64,000 nucleotides of DNA from Ancylostoma caninum. Lineage: Eukaryota > Nematoda > Chromadorea > Rhabditida > Ancylostomatidae. A model generated the notes under the pieces. The model did not search any database, was not told the origin of the DNA, and saw nothing but the letters and a program-made list of their open reading frames with translations. The stretch lies in the NCBI GenBank assembly GCA_037903475.1, contig JBAJFG010000487.1:2604001-2668000 (forward strand), given 5' to 3'. Below, one piece after another: positions 23,860 to 34,479 of the stretch (positions within the stretch are counted from its first letter, which is position 1; every line of letters begins with the position of its first letter). A program made the position numbers and the translations under genes.

Positions 23860-26090
23860 CTACTCCTTGAAGGCCAATTTCGAAAGGATGCTGTTTCCGC
23901 CTCCTCGAAGTGCTGTTCTGAAAAAAGTAATGACGCTCCAAAAAGCTATACGAACACAAATAAATAAAATCGCGTGGTCCGACTCACCTCGACACTGTAA
24001 CACCTTGTATTCCAACATTTATTTGATAACCCGTGACAGCAAATAAGCCCATACCAAGCACAACTACCGTGAGCAGAACAGAAACGAATGCAGTGATCCA
24101 CGACTGGTCACGAAGGATTCCGGAAACGTACTCTGAGACGGAACGGCCGCACTGCAAACATGACGAGGTGGGTAAGTAAAATATCACAAATTGCTGGGCA
24201 AAAACCACTCTATACGAAGGTTTCCTATGAAAAGAAGTGGTGAGGCCTCCCCAGACGTTTAACCCAGAGTACGTGCATAACGGCTCTAATGTAATGGCAT
24301 TAGACGTTTTTATGTGGACTGTCTGTTGATAACAAACCAGGAAATCAATGAAAAAGCTATGCACGTTGCCCTAAACGTTCGCAGCTTCAAAATGCAAGAT
24401 GTGTTAATGGTCACTACTCAAACAGTCTAGCAGCATGGATATAACGGGTCCAGAACTTCTATGAATTGTCCTAAAGCATTAAAAAATGGTCAATTTAAAC
24501 CGATTCAACGGTAGGATAAGAGAAATTAAAACTCACAACTGAAGACATGACGACAATCAATTCTCCAAACATGCTGGTGAGGATATAAAATGGATTTAGA
24601 CGCCATATTGGTCCAAACCAATTGATATCGCGGCCTGAAAATGTCAACGAATACACCAACTCAACTAAGGACTTTTTTAAACATCAAATGGTAAGAATGA
24701 ACCAACAACAGTTCAAACGAAATTATATTACATACCTGAAGACTTTCTCAAAGACGAGCCGTGATACTGATGAAGTAATTCAAAAAGGAGTGCGCTGAAA
24801 TGATAACGGTATTAGCGAGGGGCTCTAAAATGGCAAAGGGGTGATAAACTGGGGTTTTTTCCACATGAGAACCCTTTAGGCACAAATAACCAACTGTCGT
24901 CGCTTTTGAAACAGACTATAAACACTCAGGTGAACCCTGTATCAATGAACTCCTAGTTCTGACAGGGATCTGGCTACTTTCGTTGTTTTTTTTTAAATTT
25001 TTTGTGAGCTGTTGCCGACAAACTGGTCGTATTTTCCAAAACTAGACAGCTTTCACTAAAATTCTCGTAGTTCTTCAAATCCTAATTAATGTACAGTGAG
25101 CGTCGATGGCAGTGGCCTTTGCGTGGCCTCAAGAAAGACGCTGTGCAACCGCGCCGCGTGCGTAGAATCAATGTCGTCTGCGGCCGGATAGCTATTTCCA
25201 GCAGGTTTTCTACCAAGTGCGAGAAAAGACCATCAAATCGGGAAGAAAAGCGCCTAGAAATAGCCACCCTGCCGCAGACCACATTGATTTCGTTGCGCGC
25301 GGCGCGGCTGCGCGGCGTCCTTCTCGAGGCCGCAGAAAGGTCGCAGCCATCGACGCTAACTGAACAGCAGGAATGCAGCGCAAACAGCGTGATACGTCGA
25401 GAATAAGCCCAGGATTACCTCCTTCCAGCTGCTGACATCCTTCCCTCAAATGCTGCTAAAACCTTCCTTTTAGCAGCAAATGAGGAAGGATGGTAGCAAC
25501 TGGAAGGAGATTCCTCTAGGCTTTGTACTCGATGTACGACGCTTTTCGCTGTGCGTTCCCGTTGCACAGTAATCGGTGAATGTGTACACTTAGAATGCAA
25601 ACGTTCTATCAGAAGATCATTATTGATTCGGGGCTATCGATCACGGATGATCTTGTCCGCCACGCCCTCCTTGAGATCCCGACGGCGCCACTTCTACCAT
25701 CTACTAGGAATTCAAATCATGTCCCATAGGTGCGTTTTTCTAATAGCGCTATACACATTCTTTTTACTTTATTTGCTCTCGCAATTCTCTCGTTCAACTA
25801 ATTTACGCTGATGTGGTAGAAATACACGTACATATGTACGTCTTTAGTGTGGACATTTCCTCTCAAATTTGAGTGCAATACTCAATTCTTTGAACATCTC
25901 TTAAATCTTACCTTGTTGTTAGGGTGGAGACGCAAACCGCAAATGTTAATCCATTTTGTGGGCAACGATTATAGACGAAAAAGACTATGAGGCGGAAAAT
26001 CATTAGTAATACCATGGACCAGACAAGAAGAAATGTAAATATTTGTAGGAAGTTGTATGCGAACAGGAATAAAAACCAAAAAGACATCAC
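23860..26090 (-). CDS. multi-pass membrane protein, 3' five exons (5' end not found)
   Basis: Exons, 5' to 3': 25912-26090, 24736-24794, 24537-24634, 23988-24151, 23860-23917 (TAG at 23860-23862). All have GT/AG borders and matching phases, giving about 184 residues. The first exon encodes a nearly continuous hydrophobic stretch (FWFLFLFAYNFLQIFTFLLV and onward), enough for two membrane spans, then VYNRCPQNG. The third encodes GRDINWFGPIWRLNPFYIL and EL(I)VVMSSV. The fourth begins CGRSVSEYVSGILRDQSW and contains one span (AFVSVLLTVVVLGMGLFAVT) ending GYQINVG. The tail is short (LRGGGNSILSKLAFKE). I do not recognise the family with confidence. The order NP motif, G-x-x-EY helix, then last span vaguely recalls CLCC1-type endoplasmic reticulum channels, but that is only an impression. 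Upstream exons should lie above 26090. Confidence 0.75.
25094..25362. mobile_element. GC-rich MITE family B, copy 1
   Basis: Ends are CAGTGAGCGTCGATGGC and GCCATCGACGCTAACTG. The arms are diverged inverted repeats of about 120 bp rich in GCGCCGCGTGCG and TGCGGCCGGATAGC, with the inverses GCGCGGCGCGGC and CCGCAGACCACATTGATT. It lies between exons 24736-24794 and 25912-26090 of the membrane-protein gene. A second copy is in cnd-1 (28960-29202). Confidence 0.75.
25423..25508. repeat. hairpin related to the 3921-4176 palindrome
   Basis: Arms TTCCAGCTGCTGACATCCTT with CCTCAAATGCTGCTAAAA, and TTTTAGCAGCAAATGAGGAA with GGATGGTAGCAACTGGAA, are inverted copies around a CCTTCC centre. They share the CATCCTCCC...GCTGC logic of the element at 3921-4176. 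Confidence 0.65.
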
Positions 26091-26920
26091 CTGGAAAGGG
26101 GAACGTCAGCAAATCATAAGGGCAATCATGTGGAAATTAACAGCGAATTTTTCGAAGTGAAAATTCAGCGCTCATATCAAAGCTATGCGTTTACGAACGC
26201 GGAAAACCCTTGTTTTAAAATAAAAAGAAAATTTTTGAAAAACTCGCGTGAGTTGGGTGGTGTGTGCAACTGCACCGCCCACACATAGTCACGCCACATC
26301 TTTATTGGGACCCCTGTTGGGATTGAAATGACTCAATCTTCTCTACTTCCGTCAAAATCGGTTGGATTTCAGAAACAGAAAGCACTGGCAGGTTTTCTTT
26401 TGGATGTTCTTTGCCAGAAATCCCCTTGGAAACACATATGCTTCGAGAAGTTCCCTAGGATGAACTAAAGAGAGAAGATGTAGCACTGCTTAGCTTCTCT
26501 GACGAACTTCGATTTGTTTGATTTCAATGGGGGCTACTATGATCTCTGCAACTGCTAGGTTAGGAATGGGTAAAATAAGTGGGGTGAACATTGTTCAACC
26601 ACACAGTCCAGTAGTTCAGAGAGTGCGTTTGCAACTTTATCTGTAATTGCAGGTGCGGCGTGGCGTCCGCCAGCTGATTGCTGGTTCGATCTAACTTTTA
26701 CATTTTCCTCCGAAAGTTTTCATACATACGTATGAATATGTGATTCCATGTCTTTTCTATGTTTATTTTTATTTATGTCTATGTTTTTATATTTCCTACC
26801 ACCACTTAGTATGAAATTCTATCAGATGCAACCTGCGACGTCCTCCCATCGATCGAAATAACGATCAGCGACCGATACCGTGCTGCAGCCGTTATTGCAG
26901 ACAAACTTACAGACGCACTC

Positions 26921-28188
26921 CTCAGGCACTTTCAGCGGACGATCCGCGTGCCAAAACCTTGGTTGCGGACGGGCCGCGGACCCAAAATGTGGGCGGAGCT
27001 TCGCAGCGGACCAGCCGCGGACCCATTCTGAACACGGACCATCCGCGCGCCTTAATTTTGGCGTGAACTGTGAAACAACCGCGACGAAATATTACAGCAT
27101 TTTATTCATTTGAATTCAAATTGCCGCGAACCCAGTGCTGACTGAACGTCGTATCCATTCTACCTATTTTTCTACCTATTTTTCGTTTGTTTTGAGTGTC
27201 TTGGTGTGCGGTGAAGTCACACACGCTTTGGTTTTCAATCGTCTCCCGTTTTCGTATACATAGAGGATTGCTCTTGTTTTACACTTTTCAAAATTTAGGG
27301 TCACTTGAAGTGCGTTACTGCTCCTCAGACCTCAGACCATTGTCGGAGAAGGCGAAGTGACAGAAGAAGTTGCGTCTGGCGCCGCTCCACAAGCTGAGCA
27401 GCCGAATCAAGCAGTGGTACAGTGAGGCCGAGAAGTTCAGAAAGAGCACATCGTCAGTTGGTTACTTCTTTATAATTCTTAGCTTACCTGTCATTTTTAC
27501 TAATTCATCTAGTGAACAGCTATGGATACCACATATTATACTTTTGAAGGGAACACGCACTACGGCTGCATCTATGGGTGACGGAGAAGAAGGCTTTGAG
27601 GTTCATAACCTTTTACAGTGAGTTCGTTTCTGTAGTTCCCAACGTCACTGTTGATAAGGAGCGTTTGGATTTTCAGAGATACGAATGATCTATACGACAC
27701 CTAATAAGGCAGGCAGTGCAGGCGGCAAGAAGGGTGTATTTATGAATATCGATATATAGAGGATATGTACAATACTCATGACGCCACGGTCACTGATGTA
27801 TTGTACACCTCCTTCTACTTATTCGTTCATTCTTGTCTGGTATTATTTCAAGCTGTATAGACGTTGTCACGTAGACTCCTGTCATTTGAAGCTATATTTG
27901 CTTTGTTTGTACTAAGATAATGGTAAAATAAACTAATCATTTATTATATGTGATGTTAACGTTTTGTCCATTTGTGATATGAAGCGTTTAGACTGTTAAA
28001 GAAAAGGTAGAGGACGGAGCTATTCACCGGTTCTCAGAAAGGCGCGCGGCTGGTCCGTTGAAGGCACGCGGCTGGTCCGCTAGCAAGCAGCAGCGGACGG
28101 CCCGCGCACCCAAGTCCTGGCCAATTCTCAACCCTTACGCGGGCCGTCCTGTATTGGGTGCGCGCGCCATCCGCTGAAAGTGCCTGAG
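26921..28188. mobile_element. 1.27-kb element with GC-rich long inverted termini
   Basis: The left end is CTCAGGCACTTTCAGCGGA and the right end is its perfect complement TCCGCTGAAAGTGCCTGAG. Both termini continue for about 150 bp as diverged blocks of CGGACGGGCCGCGGACCC / GGTCCGCTAGCAAGC type, while the centre (about 27100-28020) is AT-rich. It sits between the membrane-protein gene and cnd-1. Inside is a short region (27370-27620) with coding-like composition. It was not identified and is interrupted. Probably a non-autonomous DNA transposon. Confidence 0.7.
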
Positions 28189-28684
28189 TCCTTGCTCGAG
28201 CTCACAGCTCGAGCTCCCGAACTGTTCGTTTCACTTTTCAGAGAGATTTTCTTGCAAACATATACCTATTCAGTAATCCAAGATTTGCAGAAATGGAAAA
28301 TTAAGTTTAGCTATAATGGAGTTCCAGAATTGACTGCTTTGACGAATTTTCGAAATAATAGTTGTTTCCTATTCGGGTTGTTTTACACGAGAAATTTTAT
28401 CGGAAAACAAATTTCCCTGATTTTGCCGTCGCTACAGCCATGCGAACAAACTACATACATTTTTTATTCACCGCATCGATATGAGGCAAAAACTTTGTGA
28501 AATTTTGGTACGACGCGTGAACGTTTCTGCGAGAAAAGCATGAACAGCGCCAAAATCATCTAATCCCCTACACGATTTTTTTATCTGTAGAGGAAAAGCT
28601 GGGCCTTCAAGCCATAGCTTTCGTCAGAAATAGCCATTATTTAAAGCAAAATTCACTGACCACAACATCATGGCACGAAACGTA

Positions 28685-28690
28685 TTTATT
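28685..28690 (-). terminator. AATAAA polyadenylation signal, cnd-1
   Basis: A minus-strand AATAAA lies 77 nt beyond the TAG at 28767-28769, a usual distance for a nematode 3' UTR. Assigned by position. Confidence 0.55.
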
Positions 28691-28766
28691 TGAACGAATA
28701 ATCACAAAAAACCCGTGAAATGAGAAATGTAATACTTACAAAGTCATGTCATGTGTGTTCTATATT

Positions 28767-30914
28767 CTAAAATGGATACATAACTCGCTGCTCCTCATTG
28801 TAGGGCATTTCGGCTGGTTGATAATTAGCTGGAGATGGCTGATACGGTGGCTGCGGACACTGAGACGGACATGGGCTGGGAAGCAGCATTCGTGGATGGA
28901 CCTATAACGGAAAACCTCTCTTAGTACATAGTAAAGCGAAAAAAAGTGCATGCTTAGTGCAGTGAGCGTCGATGGAAGTGCGCTTTTCGCGGGCTTGGGA
29001 GGCACGCCGCGCGACCGCGCCGCTCGCGCTGGAATCGTCGCCATGGTAGCAGACCATAGGGTTTTCTCGATAGTTGACATCGAATAGGATGGAAAGCTAT
29101 CAAAAAGACCTTTATTTGCCATTATGGTGGCGATTCCAGTACGAGCGGCGCGGGCGCGTCGCGTGCTTCTTGAGTCTGCGGAAAACACAATTCCATTGAC
29201 GCAACCGCTACGCGAGCTTTCGCGGTGCGGTTACAGCGACTGTCTTTGAAATAGCAGACTTGCTAAGGGCTGTAGATCAAAATGATTAAATTTGCATGTA
29301 ATAATCACCTGAAGAAGCGTTGCCACCATATTTGTAGTCGTTTGGCTAAGACCAATCGATAATTGATGTGCGTATTCCAGTGGAGTTGGCTGACGGCCAG
29401 TGTGTAGCATTCGTTGCAGGGCAAAGATGTAATTCCTTAAAAATTTGCACATTACATGGTTTAGGCTAGTGGACATTAATATCACTCCTAAAAATTCAAA
29501 CTATAAGAAAAGTCCTCACCTCGCTAAACGAAGAGTTTCGATCTTGCTGAGCTTCTGATGCTGTGTTGTGATAGGGACATACTGAAAATCGTAAAATCTC
29601 ATTATAGTAAATTGTGTGGCAATTTTTCGAAATTAAGGAAAACAGCCAGTTTATAACACAGTGCCGGCCAGTAACTGTCAATAAGAAGCATCAAGGAATA
29701 CCTCCGTCCGGTCAGCCGCGCTGCACCACTCAGACAAAACGTCGGAAAGACCGCAGCAGAAAGAGATCGCGCTCATGTGGTTAAGAGACGAGAGACGCAG
29801 AGAAAAAAATTTCGGAAGGACCGCAGCAGAATAGATTTGTGTGGGGAAAGATTCGGAAGGACCGCAGCAGGAAACCGGAAGAACCGCAGCAGAATGTTTT
29901 CTGCTGCGGTTTTTCCGGTTTTCTGCTGCGGTTCTTCCGAGTGCAGAAGGACCGCAGCAGAAAATCGGAAGGACCGCAGCAGAATGGAGGAGAGAGAGTG
30001 AGCGCTATTATACCCTTCTCATGTACGGAGCTCAGTTTTGTTGCGACCAGCAAAAATCCAGTGGTTTCGAACTTCAACTGGGAAATTGGCTTCATGGGCA
30101 TGTCGGACCGTAGAGCCAGTGACCCTCAGCGAGGTTGTCATTTTTGCGTGTGGTTACCTCCGCGTGGTCGTCCCACGGGAGTGGACTGGTTGCTAACGCA
30201 GGTCTGCGGAATTGGCGCGCACATCCCCGTATCCAGTCGGAAGGACCGCAGCAGCTGTTCGGAAGGACCGCAGCAGCTGTTCGGAAGGACCGCGGCAGCT
30301 ATTCGGAAGGACCGCAGCAGCTGTTCGGAAGGACCGCGGCAGCTATTCGGAAGGACCGCAGCAGCTATTTGGAAGGACCGCAGCAGTTATTCGGAAGGAC
30401 CGCAGCAGCTATTCGGACGAAATGCAGCAGGAAACCGGAAGGACCGCAGGTCACCTGTCGGTTCTTCCGGTTTTCTGCTGCGGTCCTTCCGAAAAATTGT
30501 CTGAGCACCTACGCGATGCGGCAGACCAACTCGCGCTGTTGTTGTCGAGCGGTGTTTCGCAACGTTTCCTTTGTCTTCATTCCAAAATGCTTGGGTGAAA
30601 ACATAAGCAAAACATCAGTAATTTCAATGCCCGACAACTGCATCACACAGTAGGTCTGCCGCATCGCGTAGGTGGTGCGGCGCGGCAGATCGAATAAACA
30701 TTGCGTACGTCTTTTCTTTTCTTTTCGAACGAATGTGATTTATACTAACAGGCGCAGGGAATACTAGAAAAAAACTAATAATTACCTGTCTTAGAACATC
30801 AAGAGCGTCGTTAAGACCATGCATACGCTGACGTTCCCTTCCATTTGCCTTCATACGTCGCATCTTCTTCCGCAGATGTTCATCGACTGGGGCCATACTA
30901 GACTGCGAAACCAT
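28767..30914 (-). CDS. cnd-1: NeuroD-family bHLH transcription factor, cnd-1 orthologue, four exons
   Basis: Nuclear proneural transcription factor that binds E-boxes as a bHLH dimer. Exons, 5' to 3': 30786-30914, 29520-29581, 29309-29435, 28767-28901 (TAG 28767-28769). Phases agree, giving 150 residues. The basic region [20 protein letters not shown] is at 19-38, the loop is YVPITTQHQ, and helix 2 is [20 protein letters not shown] at 53-72. The next segment, PTPLEYAH then GLSQTTTNM, matches what I recall of nematode CND-1 downstream of its bHLH. The tail is Pro/Tyr-rich, ending QRVMYPF. The start chosen is the ATG at 30914, which lies 20 nt after a TATCTAG acceptor suited to spliced-leader addition; an extra upstream exon cannot be excluded. 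Intron 1 is filled by a minisatellite and a MITE, and intron 3 by a GC-rich MITE. Confidence 0.96.
28960..29202. mobile_element. GC-rich MITE family B, copy 2, inside cnd-1 intron 3
   Basis: Begins CAGTGAGCGTCGATGGAAGT and ends near TTCCATTGACGCAACCG. The arms GCGCGACCGCGCCGCTCGCG with TGGAATCGTCGCCATGGTAG, and the inverses ATGGTGGCGATTCCAGTACG with AGCGGCGCGGGCGCGTCGCG, make a strong hairpin. The element fills most of the 407-bp intron 28902-29308. Confidence 0.75.
29735..30490. repeat. GGAAGGACCGCAGCAG repeat block in cnd-1 intron 1
   Basis: Many copies of CGGAAGGACCGCAGCAG in both orientations. At 29810-29985 they form hairpins around TTTTCTGCTGCGGTTTTTCC. At 30237-30412 they form a head-to-tail array of eight 22-bp units. 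At 30425-30490 another hairpin centres on GCAGGTCACCTGTCGG. A further block in the opposite orientation is at 33229-33408. Long open frames across the block arise because the 22-bp unit lacks stops; they are not genes. Confidence 0.85.
30237..30412. repeat. 22-bp minisatellite, eight units
   Basis: The unit is TCGGAAGGACCGCAGCAG plus CTGT or CTAT. It starts at 30237, 30259, 30281, 30303, 30325, 30347, 30369 and 30391. Variation is confined to a few positions (CAGCAG/CGGCAG, CTGT/CTAT), so expansion looks recent. Confidence 0.9.
30505..30690. mobile_element. inverted-repeat element with CCTACGCGATGCGGCAGACC ends
   Basis: The left end is CCTACGCGATGCGGCAGACC and the complement GGTCTGCCGCATCGCGTAGG follows at about 30651-30670, then GTGGTGCGGCGCGGCAGATC. 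It shares its interior with the copy at 23165-23385. It lies in cnd-1 intron 1, 95 bp upstream of the donor side of exon 1 in plus coordinates. Confidence 0.7.
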
Positions 30915-31537
30915 TGTTCTCGTGAACGGAAAGCCTAGATAGAGAGGAAATAATTAGCAATCGTTGGATAGTTAAAACGCGAAAATTGCTATTGAGGCTG
31001 TTCAATTTCGCGTCGGGACCCGACAGTCAGAAACAGCGAGGGTGTGCATTAACACACTGGCGACCAAACACATTTTTCCATGGTGAGGTGGGTGATCAGA
31101 TGGTATTTCTCTGATGATCTACATTTTTATAACTTGACCTCAGGGAAGTGTTTTATAGACATGAAGAGCACATTTAGCGTGATGCACCATGCGTATCACT
31201 TTGCCATACGAGGACGAAAGACGTGATGCAACATGTGCATCACGCTGTTGACAATGTGTTAACGCTAATGGCGGCCAATAAATTTTAACTGATCAAAAAT
31301 CGAACATTCGCTAATTATTGAATTTTTACAGTGCTAAATTTAATTAGGAAAAAAATGGCCGAAAACGCCAAAACTATCTCCACTGCTACTAGTCACTTGT
31401 TGTAAACTGTAGAAAAATGTACGAGAAGATGCACATCCACTGCTGAGACAATCCACCCACGGTGGTACTGTAACATATAATAAAAGCAGTAGCTGACAGT
31501 AATAATAACAACATCTCACTACGAGCTGTCAGCCGAG

Positions 31538-31551
31538 CAGCTGCTTTTATA
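31538..31551 (-). promoter_or_regulatory. possible cnd-1 core promoter: TATAAAAG with overlapping E-box
   Basis: Reading the minus strand, CCTATAAAAGCAGCTGCTCG lies about 630 bp upstream of the cnd-1 ATG. It combines a good TATA box (31544-31551) with a CAGCTG E-box (31538-31543). A GC-rich palindrome CGCCCACTGGGCGG lies just upstream (31574-31592). The position suits transcription of a short outron that is then trans-spliced near 30935. This is inference from motif and position only. Confidence 0.3.
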
Positions 31552-31973
31552 GGCTCGCATGACCCGCACTCGGACACGCCCACTGGGCGGTTACTGGTTA
31601 CTGTAGCACCGCCGGAAATTGGTGGCGGATATGTTGACGCAACCTACAGGTCATGGATGATATCCAAGGAGCAGGGTACAAGTAGTTGAATGATAACAAA
31701 TAGATAATGGTATAATAACACAAATGTAACAAATACTTTTTTCTCCAAATTACTCAAGGAAAAGTAGGTTAGTTTTGTTTTGAAACTGGAGAACTATCCA
31801 GGCTAAAGAGCAAATTTTCCTTGTATTCAGGTAACTATTGTTTGGTTCTAACGATTTTTTGAGAGAATGATTCCTTTAACTATCGCTTGTTTGTTTTTAT
31901 TTTTATCCTGTTCTGTTTTATGCATTACCCCTAGTTCACATCTTGGCGTGCCCTAGAGGAGCATTTCAATAAA

Positions 31974-32840
31974 TCTGTATATATAAAGTAGAATGTATGT
32001 GTGTGTATGTATGTATGTTCCTTATAGAAATCGCGGAGAGTGAACCGATCGGGACCAAATTTTGAATGTAGACCCCTCGGGGGTCGACGAAGGTTATAGG
32101 CTACATTGCATCTGGGATTATCGATTGATTTATCGATTTTATTGATTTTTCGCTACTTTTGCTCAGGGGCGGCGAGGACATGTCTAATGGGGTTTCTCAA
32201 TGCGCTGAACACGAATATGATAACCGTTTCGCACGAAATGTCGATTTATCGATTTTATTGATTTTTCGACATTTTTGCCCGGGAGTCGGTAGGGACAGGT
32301 CTACTGGGGTTTGTCAATGCGCTGAACACGAATATGATAACCGTTTTGCACAGAATATCGATTTATCGTGTTTCTGATTTTTTTATTTTCGTCCAGGAGG
32401 CGGTGAGGACATGGTTACTGGGGTTCCCCAATACGCTAAACACGAATATGGTAATCATTTTGCGCAAAATATCGAATTATTGGTATGATTTTTCGCCATT
32501 TTCGTCCACGGGCCGGTGAAGACGTGTCTACTCGGATTCTTCTTTTGTTCTTTCCCCGCTTTTGGAAAGGGTCGTGGTAAGAATGTGTTCACTGGATCAA
32601 TCGAAACGCTAAACCCTAAGTGCGGACATGACAACTGTTTTCCATGAATTTGACACTGAAATAACATCACTGACTTTTCGCTTACGGGTCGGTGGAAGAG
32701 GGTTACATGAGCTTGCTAATATGTTTACCACCAAAAGCATCGGCATCCGCAATGAATTTGTCGGCACTAGCAATTGTCCTCATTGGTGTGAAATTGTCAG
32801 GGTAGTGAAACACCCGAGCGAAGCCGGGTATGCCGTCTAG
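31974..32840 (+). mobile_element. non-autonomous Helitron-like element, 867 bp
   Basis: The 5' end is TCTGTATATATAAAGTAGAA. The 3' end has the hairpin ACCCGAGCGAAGCCGGGT, then a short spacer and CTAG. The element is inserted between A (31973) and T (32841) with no terminal inverted repeats and no target duplication, which is the Helitron signature (TC...CTRR, AT target). The interior has three or four roughly 120-bp direct repeats, each containing GCTGAACACGAATATGATAA and a TCGATTTATCG motif (around 32203, 32323, 32443). No Rep/helicase is present, so it depends on a helper elsewhere. Confidence 0.85.
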
Positions 32841-33228
32841 TCAATAATAAACTAAACCCACGTTCAGGCTACTGGGCCATGGGTGACATCATTTTTCCAA
32901 CAATTAGGCGCTGTTCATCAGAATTCTCCACTTTTCACCACTGATTTTTCAATCCCGCGCTGATTTGTTTTTCTGTGGTTGTTTTTACTACGGATATACT
33001 ATACTATGTATTATAATCTTGCTTCTTTTCAAGAGCTTGAGAAGGTAAGATCTCTCCTAGAAATCTCTTTTTTTGCTTATTTACTGGACAAACTGTCTCG
33101 ATTTTCTGTTCGGTTCTCTTGCATTTGTTAGGATTTGAACAAATGTAGCCAGCCATCTGAAAACTGTTTCCTTGCTCCTCTTTGCTCTACAAGAAAATCA
33201 ATTTTACTCAAATTCTCATGGAAATTTC

Positions 33229-33408
33229 CAGAAGAACCGCAGCAGAAAACCGCAAGAACCGTCAGGTGACCTGCGGTTCTTTCACCTTCCTGTTGCGTTT
33301 CTTCCGAATGGCTGCTGGTATCCTTCTGGATCTTTTTGACTCTGCGTCTCTCGCTTCTTAACTACATAATTAAGATGTTTTCTGCTGCAGTCCTTCCGAC
33401 AGTTTGGC
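33229..33408. repeat. inverted copy of the GGACCGCAGCAG repeat block
   Basis: Contains GAAGAACCGCAGCAGAAAAC, GTCAGGTGACCTGCGGTTCT and TTTCTGCTGCAGTCCTTCCG, plus GACTCTGCGTCTCTCGCTTC. The last is the complement of the GAGAGACGCAGAG segment at 29788-29800. It is thus the same family as the cnd-1 intron block, in the other orientation, 2.7 kb away. Confidence 0.75.
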
Positions 33409-34479
33409 CTAGTTACACCCTCAATATGGGTTTCTTCTATCATACAGAATTTTCATTTCCAGTGACCGAAGCTTAGGAAAACATAAATTGTTCAGGAAAT
33501 TATGGTGACATTCTTGTAGGGCAAAAGTGGTTTCGAATGGGGATGCACAGTTGCGCAAAGAATACGAAATGAAGAAAACAACCAAATAGAGAAGAAGCTA
33601 AGTAACTGTATTATAAGTGAATAAAAGAACTTAAATGAGCGTGAATAAATAGCAACTCAAATGATCATGAACAAAGAAGTACATCTTAAAATTTTGGTAC
33701 GCTAAGAAGGTACACACACATCTAGACTGCAGATATCGTCTGCTGGTTACATCAAGACCTAATCAGGATAAAACATAATGGATCTTCACATATCCGTATC
33801 CATAATTAGCTCTAGGTTGAATTTTCCACGTGTAAGCGATATTCCATAACTTCCTAAACGTCTAACGTGATTAATTGTGAACTCATTGTCAGTACTACAT
33901 TATTAACCACGTACCTCCAAACCCATGCGTTAAATCTGTGCAAATTTAGTTCTCAAGGTGAGAAAATCACAAGAAGATAGTACTGCTCAGAAAGCTCATC
34001 CACATTCTCCGCAGTGTTCTTTCTGGAAGGAGGTGATGTCAGTACTTGGATATGCGCGAAGAACGAGTCAATCAGTGGACTGACCCTGTGTCAAAGACGC
34101 CGACAGCTTTGTATTAGATGAATGCGATTAATTAGATGCAGTCGTTCTTAGCGCATCTCACACAGTATGTGTAGGTGGCGGGCGGCAGTGGATTTACAGA
34201 AAGGATTTATGGCCGGCGCCGCGTGTCACCCTGCTGTGTCTGAGGTCGGTAAAAGCCGACGAGATGTGCTCATCCAGAGCTGGAGATGGGATATACAGCA
34301 GGATCTTCGAAGACTTTCATCCACAGTAACAACACATAATAATATAATAATACGATAATATGCAATAATATAATATATATTAGGATTACTTTTGAATTGT
34401 ATAGAATGCAGAAGCTACAAGAGTACTTATTCTTGCTTTGGAGCATCGTATTTATCGTTCTGTAGCGTCCATGGAAGAG

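Noticed and set aside
30237..30412. Regular 22-bp repeats that could suggest a CRISPR array
   Set aside because: The units are contiguous with no unique spacers, and the host is a eukaryote. It is a minisatellite.
29777..30653. Long plus-strand frames of up to 221 codons over the cnd-1 intron
   Set aside because: They come from the stop-free 22-bp GGACCGCAGCAG unit, which is open in several frames at once. They run antisense inside cnd-1.
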